A DNA stretch of 64,000 nt from HGM13862 sp031553915 (GTDB lineage Bacteria > Bacillota > Dehalobacteriia > UBA4068), in contig JAVBKT010000014.1 in NCBI GenBank assembly GCA_031553915.1, forward strand, positions 5,461 to 69,460. The letters run 5' to 3'. Below are positions 59,380 through 64,000 of this stretch, in pieces (within the stretch, counting starts at the first letter, position 1; each line of letters opens with the position of its first letter). The notes under the pieces are model-generated. The model saw nothing but the letters and a program-made list of their open reading frames with translations, was not told the DNA's origin and made no database searches. Position numbers and translations under genes: made by a program.

Positions 59380-60705
59380 TTAAAACTTATTCAGATAGCG
59401 GTCCAACTCCCAATCAGTCACCTGGATGCGGTATTCTTCCCATTCCCGGTGAAGAGCCCTGATTAAGCTATCGAAAATATGCTGCCCCAAGGTATCAAGC
59501 ATCAATTCGCTGGTGCGCAGAGCATCGACCGCCTCAGCCAGAGAGCCCGGCAATATTTCCAGACCATGATCCTTGAGCTCTGTTTTGCTCATGCGAAAGA
59601 TGTTCATCTCCACCGGATCAGCAGGCATCAGCTCGTTTTTAATCCCATCCAGGCCAGCGCGGATCATCGCGGCAAAGGCCAGATAGGGGTTGCAGGTTGG
59701 GTCGGGAGAACGCAGCTCTACGCGGGTAGACATACCGCGCTTGGCCGGAACACGAATCAGCGGCGAGCGGTTCTTCTCTGCCCAGGCCACATAAACAGGC
59801 GCTTCATAACCGGAGACCAGACGTTTGTAGGAATTAACTGTCGTATTGGTAACTGCCGTAAAAGCCCGCGCATGTTTTAAGAGCCCTGCCAGATAATGAT
59901 AGGCTGTCTGGGAGAGGCCGCGGCTGTCATCCGGGTCGGCAAAAGCATTTTTGCCGTCTTTCATCAAAGACTGATTAACATGCATACCGGAACCGGCAAT
60001 GCCAAACACTGGTTTCGGCATGAAAGTGGCATGCAGTCCATGACGTTGCGCTACCAAACGCACCACATATTTGAAAGTCTGCAAATTATCAGCAGTGGTC
60101 AAGGCGTCGGCATACTTAAAATCAATTTCATGCTGCCCCGGGCCCACCTCATGATGCGAGGCTTCAATCTCAAAGCCGATCGATTCCAGATCAATCACCA
60201 TATCGCGGCGGGCGGATTCACCCAAATCAACCGGAGCCAAATCAAAATATGACGCCTCATCATTGGTTTTCAAGGTAGGCTTGCCGCAACCATCAGTCTG
60301 GAAGAGGAAAAACTCCGCCTCAGGCCCCATGTTTACACAAAAGCCCATGGCCTCGGCCTCGGCAATAGCGCGCCGCAGCACATAGCGGGGGTCGCCCACA
60401 AAAGGCTCGCCCTTATCCGTATAAACATCGCAAATCAACCGCGCTGTGTTCTCGTCAACACCCTTCCATGTTGATATCATCCAGGTATCAAGGTCCGGGT
60501 GCAAATACATATCGCTCTCTTCAATACGCACAAAGCCGTCAATGGAAGAGCCGTCAAACATCATCTCATTATCTAAAGCTTTTTCCAGCTGCGAAGTGGT
60601 AATAGATACGTTTTTCATGACGCCGAAAGCATCGGTAAACTGAAGACGAATAAAGCCGATATTTGCTTCTTTCGCGCTTTTGAGAATGTCTTCTTTTGTT
60701 AACAT
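59380..60705 (-). CDS. glnA: Glutamine synthetase, type I
   Basis: Makes glutamine from glutamate, ammonia and ATP. The 441-residue length and lack of an adenylylation-type insert fit the GSI-alpha group of Bacillota. Conserved segments: beta-grasp FTDAFGVMKNVSI, DGSSIDGFVRIEESDMYLHP, metal site EASHHEVGPGQHEIDFKY, ATP site KPVFGIAGSGMHVNQSL, and NRSPLIRVPAKRG. First gene of a minus-strand cluster leading to dapF. A palindrome overlaps its promoter region (60858-60875). Confidence 0.98.
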   Translation of the reverse strand: MLTKEDILKSAKEANIGFIRLQFTDAFGVMKNVSITTSQLEKALDNEMMFDGSSIDGFVRIEESDMYLHPDLDTWMISTWKGVDENTARLICDVYTDKGEPFVGDPRYVLRRAIAEAEAMGFCVNMGPEAEFFLFQTDGCGKPTLKTNDEASYFDLAPVDLGESARRDMVIDLESIGFEIEASHHEVGPGQHEIDFKYADALTTADNLQTFKYVVRLVAQRHGLHATFMPKPVFGIAGSGMHVNQSLMKDGKNAFADPDDSRGLSQTAYHYLAGLLKHARAFTAVTNTTVNSYKRLVSGYEAPVYVAWAEKNRSPLIRVPAKRGMSTRVELRSPDPTCNPYLAFAAMIRAGLDGIKNELMPADPVEMNIFRMSKTELKDHGLEILPGSLAEAVDALRTSELMLDTLGQHIFDSLIRALHREWEEYRIQVTDWELDRYLNKF

Positions 60706-60857
60706 AGTATTGGTTTCTCTCCTTCGTTAGAATATGGCCTAAGTTCTTTCCGGCAAAAGGGTGACAATTACCTTTTGCATTGGATAATCCTAAACTATTT
60801 TTATTCGCCGGGCAAGCCCGTTTTCCTGCTTGTATAGTAATATAATCAGCTTATTGC

Positions 60858-60875
60858 TTTGACAAAATTGTCAAA
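60858..60875 (-). promoter_or_regulatory. Palindrome in the glnA promoter region
   Basis: TTTGACA-AAAT-TGTCAAA. On the minus strand a TTGTCA in its right half (60859-60864 on the plus strand) is 17 bp from TATTAC, a possible -10 for glnA. It does not match the GlnR/TnrA consensus that I know. The 313-bp glnA-glnS gap otherwise holds a short GC hairpin and a possible glnS promoter, TTGTAT (60946-60951), 17 bp, TAAAAT (60969-60974). Confidence 0.5.
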
Positions 60876-61018
60876 TGGCAAGAGTTATTCCTCTGCTCCA
60901 AAACAGGAGCTTTTGCTGGCAGCTGAGCATTTTTGCGGAAAACCTTGTATATTTTGGCAGATAGGGTTAAAATATAGGATGACTATTTACGGCAACTATT
61001 TTTGGGGAGGATCCACTA

Positions 61019-62701
61019 ATGTATAAGTTGGACGAGCTTCCGGCAAACCATTTTATCAATACTCTGATTAACGAAGATTTGCTCAGCGGCAAGGTGGATA
61101 GCAAAATCCATACCCGCTTTCCGCCGGAGCCAAACGGCTATTTGCATATTGGCCATGCCAAGGCGATCATTATTGATTTTGGTACCGCCCAGGAGTACAA
61201 CGGTCTTTGCAATCTGCGTATGGATGATACCAACCCCAGCAAAGAGGATGTTGAATATGTGGACGCTATCCAGGAGGATATTCATTGGCTCGGCTTTGAC
61301 TGGGGCGACCGCTTTTACTATGCCTCTGACTATTTTGAGCAGATGTATGCTTTTGCCGTGACCCTAATTCAAAAGGGCCTGGCTTATGTGTGCCAGCTAA
61401 CTGCCGAAGAGTTAAAAGATATGCGCGGCGATCTTTCCCGCCCGGCGCAAAGCCCCTATCGCGACCGGCCCATCGCCGAAAACCTGGATCTGTTTGCGAG
61501 AATGCGCGCCGGCGAATTTGAGAGCGGAGCGATGACGCTGCGGGCCAAAATCGACCTGGCTTCTCCCAATTTTAATATGCGTGACCCGGCTATTTACCGC
61601 ATCAATCACGCCACACATCACCGCAGCGGCGATAAATGGTGCATCTACCCGATGTATGATTTTGCCCATCCGCTGGAGGACGCCATCGAACACATCACCC
61701 ACTCACTCTGCTCGCTGGAATTTGAAGACCACCGCCCGCTATATGATTGGGTGATGGATAATTGTGACGTGCCCTTCAAAAGCCGTCAAATTGAGTTTGC
61801 CCGCTTGAATATCACGCATACGGTGATGAGCAAACGCAAACTGCGCCGTCTGGTAGAAGAAAATTATGTGAATGGCTGGGATGATCCGCGTATGCCAACC
61901 CTGGCCGGTATGCGCCGCCGCGGTTATCCGGCAGAGGCTATCCGCAATTTCTGCGCGGCGATCGGCGTGGGCAAGGCCAATTCCACTGTGGAATTCGCCC
62001 AGCTGGAATCGGCTGTACGCGAACATTTGAACCTTCACGCTGAGCGTGCCATGGCTATTCTTGACCCCTTGAAGATTGTTATCACTAATTATCCCGAAGG
62101 CCAAACCGAGCTGATGACCGCGGAAAACAATCCCGCTATCGAAAACGGCGGCGAACGGCAAATCAGCTTTTCGCGCGAAGTATATATTGAAAAAAATGAC
62201 TTCATGGAAGAGCCGGTTAAAGGCTTCCGCCGTCTGATCCCGGGCGGCGAGGTACGCCTTAAATATGCCTATGTGATACAATGCGACGAAATCGTCAAAG
62301 ACGCAAATGGCGAAATCATTGAGCTGCATTGCAGCTATGACCCCATGACCAGAAGCGGCAATGATACCAGCGGCAAAAAGATCAAAGGCACCATCCAGTG
62401 GCTGGATGCCGCCACTGCCACCCGGGCTGAAGTGCGCCTGTATGACCATCTTTTCAGCAAAGAAAACCCGGACGACACAGCCGAGGGAGAAGATTTTACT
62501 GATTTCATCAATCCGGATAGCCTGTTCATTCCTGAGACCGCTTATGTCGAACCAGCGCTCAACTGTGCTGAAACAGGTACGCCTTATCAGTTTATGCGCA
62601 CCGGCTATTTTGTCAAGGATAAAGACAGCACTAAGACTCTGCCTGTTTTCAACCGTATTGTCGGCTTAAAAGACAGCTGGGGTAAAAAACAGCAGCAATA
62701 A
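61019..62701 (+). CDS. glnS: Glutaminyl-tRNA synthetase
   Basis: Class I synthetase that charges tRNA-Gln directly. The signature PPEPNGYLHIGHAKAI holds the HIGH motif; the KMSKS equivalent is VMSKRKLRRLVEE. RMDDTNPSKEDVEYVDAIQE and the beta-barrel anticodon domain after about residue 340 are typical. 560 aa. GGGGAGG precedes ATG 61019. Most Bacillota lack GlnRS and use GatCAB on Glu-tRNA-Gln, so its presence is notable; it is divergent from glnA, which makes its substrate. Confidence 0.97.
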   Translation: MYKLDELPANHFINTLINEDLLSGKVDSKIHTRFPPEPNGYLHIGHAKAIIIDFGTAQEYNGLCNLRMDDTNPSKEDVEYVDAIQEDIHWLGFDWGDRFYYASDYFEQMYAFAVTLIQKGLAYVCQLTAEELKDMRGDLSRPAQSPYRDRPIAENLDLFARMRAGEFESGAMTLRAKIDLASPNFNMRDPAIYRINHATHHRSGDKWCIYPMYDFAHPLEDAIEHITHSLCSLEFEDHRPLYDWVMDNCDVPFKSRQIEFARLNITHTVMSKRKLRRLVEENYVNGWDDPRMPTLAGMRRRGYPAEAIRNFCAAIGVGKANSTVEFAQLESAVREHLNLHAERAMAILDPLKIVITNYPEGQTELMTAENNPAIENGGERQISFSREVYIEKNDFMEEPVKGFRRLIPGGEVRLKYAYVIQCDEIVKDANGEIIELHCSYDPMTRSGNDTSGKKIKGTIQWLDAATATRAEVRLYDHLFSKENPDDTAEGEDFTDFINPDSLFIPETAYVEPALNCAETGTPYQFMRTGYFVKDKDSTKTLPVFNRIVGLKDSWGKKQQQ

Positions 62702-62748
62702 AATACTATGCGTTGCGTAATATTAAGCAAATCTTAAAAATTCCCCTC

Positions 62749-62777
62749 TTTGTTCTTAATAATCAAAATGTTATAAT
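62749..62777 (+). promoter_or_regulatory. Promoter of the pspC-like gene
   Basis: TTTGTT (62749-62754), 17 bp, TATAAT (62772-62777), extended TG at 62769-62770. Confidence 0.6.
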
Positions 62778-62804
62778 GTGTTCAGCACAAAGGAGGGCTG
62801 ACTT

Positions 62805-63020
62805 ATGGCTGAGACAAACAAAAAACTTTATCGTTCTACCCAAAGCAGAATGCTGGGCGGGGTATGCGGAGGCATAGCAGAATATTTTAATGTTGATCCA
62901 ACAATTATCCGTGTTGTTTATGTTCTTCTTTCCATATTCACTGCCTGCTTCCCGGGGCTTTTGGTCTATATTCTCTGCTTGATTATTGTTCCCAATGACC
63001 CCGGCTACACAGATGTGTAA
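62805..63020 (+). CDS. PspC domain small membrane protein
   Basis: Protein of 71 aa: the PspC domain KLYRSTQSRMLGGVCGGIAE, YFNVDPTIIRVVYVLLSIF and one or two hydrophobic helices (FPGLLVYILCLIIVP). Stand-alone PspC proteins are widespread in Bacillota and may sense membrane stress. AAAGGAGGG precedes ATG 62805. Single-gene unit with a promoter and terminator. Confidence 0.94.
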   Translation: MAETNKKLYRSTQSRMLGGVCGGIAEYFNVDPTIIRVVYVLLSIFTACFPGLLVYILCLIIVPNDPGYTDV

Positions 63021-63039
63021 AAGTTTTATGCCAGATAAC

Positions 63040-63064
63040 AAAACCGCCGGGAAAGGCGGTTTTT
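63040..63064 (+). terminator. Terminator of the pspC-like gene
   Basis: AAAACCGCC (63040-63048) / GGCGGTTTT (63055-63063... end of T-run 63064), 6-nt loop. Confidence 0.9.
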
Positions 63065-63158
63065 GATTTATAACTTGACTATAGTAATTAACAGTTGTTA
63101 GGATGCATAAAAATAATTTGCAAATCAAGAAATATAATACAAGGGGGCAAAAAGTATA

Positions 63159-63719
63159 ATGCATGATATCTTACAGTTCCCCGATAGAACGGCATTTCGC
63201 GCCTGGCTGGAGAATAACAGTACCAGCAGCGTCGGCGTATGGCTGCTTTTCGGCAAGAAAGGCGGGCCCACCACCATCGCTGCTAATGACGCTCTGGAAG
63301 AAGCTTTATGCTTTGGTTGGATTGACGGTCAAATGCAAAGTCTTGATGATAAGACATATAAAAAATACTTCTCTATCCGGCGGAAAAATAGCAAGTGGTC
63401 AGAGAAAAACAAGTCTTTAGCCGAACAGCTTGAGCAGCAAGGTAAAATGACCGCTTTTGGCAGAGTGAAAATTGAGGAAGCTAAGCAAAACGGTCAATGG
63501 GACAAACCAAAAGCTCCTCCTGTTTTAGATGAACAAATAGCCTTTTTGTCTAATTTATTGCAAAAATATCAACCAGCCTATACTAATTTTCTGGCCATGT
63601 CTCCATCAGTAAAAAAGACTTACACGCGGGCATACTATGATGCCAAAACAGATGCTAGCCGCGCCAGTCGCATCGCGTGGATGGTTGAAAGATTAAACAA
63701 GAACCTCAAACCGATGTAG
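63159..63719 (+). CDS. YdeI/OmpD-associated family protein
   Basis: Soluble protein of 186 aa. Family features: FRAWLENNSTSSVGVWLLFG, EALCFGWIDGQMQSLDDKTY, the basic patch KKYFSIRRKNSKWSEKNKSL and a C-terminal region with YTRAYYDAKTDASRASRIAW. Proteins of this family are linked to bacteriocin or peptide resistance in some species, without a defined mechanism. The start at ATG 63159 follows AAGGGGGC. A strong terminator follows. Confidence 0.92.
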   Translation: MHDILQFPDRTAFRAWLENNSTSSVGVWLLFGKKGGPTTIAANDALEEALCFGWIDGQMQSLDDKTYKKYFSIRRKNSKWSEKNKSLAEQLEQQGKMTAFGRVKIEEAKQNGQWDKPKAPPVLDEQIAFLSNLLQKYQPAYTNFLAMSPSVKKTYTRAYYDAKTDASRASRIAWMVERLNKNLKPM

Positions 63720-63763
63720 CAATCAGCCTCAGTAACCATAGCCTGGCTGTATTTAACCGAAAA

Positions 63764-63806
63764 AACACAGTTAGAAGGACGCATTCGCGTCCTTCTAACT
63801 GTGTTA
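63764..63806. terminator. Bidirectional terminator, YdeI-like gene and HAD phosphatase
   Basis: 19-bp stem AACACAGTTAGAAGGACGC and its complement, ATTC loop. Confidence 0.85.
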
Positions 63807-63824
63807 ACAAATAATATATTTATA

Positions 63825-64000
63825 TCAGTTCTTAATAAAAAATTTATTGATAACCTCCAGCACGCCAGAGCCGTTTTTGCCCTGGCAGATATAGCCGGCT
63901 GCCGCCTTGGTAGTATTCACTGCATTGGCCATGGCGCAACCCATGCCGGCAAAGGCCCGCATATCCCGGGCATTGTCGCCGTCTCCGCAGGCCACCCGCT
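63825..64000 (-). CDS. Cof-type HAD hydrolase, 3' end only
   Basis: The minus strand from the window edge reads RVACGDGDNARDMRAFAGMG, then CAMANAVNTTKAAAGYICQG and a final GSGVLEVINKFFIKN before TGA at 63825-63827. GDGDNARDM is HAD motif IV (usually GDxxND), and AMANA with a following Gly-Val end is typical of the Cof/YkrA sugar-phosphatase group. 58 codons are visible; the rest lies beyond the window. Some members dephosphorylate sugar phosphates or flavin precursors; this one cannot be assigned. Confidence 0.85.
   Translation of the reverse strand, partial: RVACGDGDNARDMRAFAGMGCAMANAVNTTKAAAGYICQGKNGSGVLEVINKFFIKN

Noticed and set aside
60858..60875. GlnR/TnrA box at glnA
   Set aside because: The palindrome is TTTGACA-N4-TGTCAAA, not the TGTNA-N7-TNACA pattern.

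Overview
The window is a chromosomal stretch of an anaerobic, endospore-forming Bacillota (class Clostridia or a close relative; family not resolved). The reasons are a complete spoIIIAA-AH operon, an Asp23-AmaP-DUF2273-nusB cluster, NuoE/NuoF-type soluble electron-transfer subunits, an LL-diaminopimelate aminotransferase (DapL), DapF, and strong Shine-Dalgarno sites with sigma-A promoters of 17-18 bp spacing. Base composition looks moderate and even. No rRNA, CRISPR array, transposase or complete prophage is visible. Housekeeping genes dominate, with a few small accessory patches.

Layout, left to right. 1-1.6 kb: end of an ABC importer (binding protein and ATPase). 1.8-5.3 kb: GTP-type PEP carboxykinase, L19, EF-P and a CD1247-like zinc protein. 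5.4-10.4 kb: the spoIIIA operon. 10.4-13.3 kb: Asp23/AmaP/DUF2273, NusB and a TsaD-like protein. 13.4-19.3 kb: a strong promoter, a leader with a hairpin, and a three-gene redox operon ending in a 1147-residue fusion of NuoG-like, GltD-like and reduced molybdopterin-oxidoreductase domains. 19.5-21.8 kb: a BlaR1/BlaI pair with two operators. 21.9-27.5 kb: DUF2726, a membrane protein whose start codon lies in a GGGTTT repeat, DUF512, Der, PlsY and GpsA. 27.6-32.5 kb: DUF5714, a GIY-YIG/DUF6530 pair behind a non-coding stretch and repeat-rich operator, pirin, an M24 peptidase, and a ribbon-helix-helix (RHH) gene with a small Cys protein beside tRNAs. 32.5-34.3 kb: tRNA-Arg, two tRNA-Ser and serS. 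34.4-38.2 kb: acetate transporter, cupin, zinc-ribbon membrane protein, an orphan holin-like gene, and an RHH/RHH/ImmA-IrrE module. 38.3-41.2 kb: a hybrid histidine kinase and a FIST sensor. 41.6-51.8 kb (mostly minus): tRNA-Lys, dnaB, rplI, yybS, degV, U32 peptidase, mltG, a 284-bp three-arm palindromic element, rpsR-ssb-rpsF, a HEAT-repeat protein and cvpA. 51.8-64 kb: larB, ychF, then ispE-nadE-patatin-dapL-dapF-glnA on the minus strand, glnS, pspC, a YdeI-like gene and the tail of a Cof-type HAD phosphatase.

The strongest candidates for new biology are the palindromic element at 48.5-48.8 kb, the NuoE/NuoF/NuoG-GltD redox complex, the hairpin plus G-quadruplex-like start at 22.4 kb, the NadE that has lost its glutaminase cysteine, and the small RHH-regulated modules. 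I see no complete unfamiliar multi-gene defence or biosynthetic system. All functional statements rest on motif recognition by eye; no database search was run.
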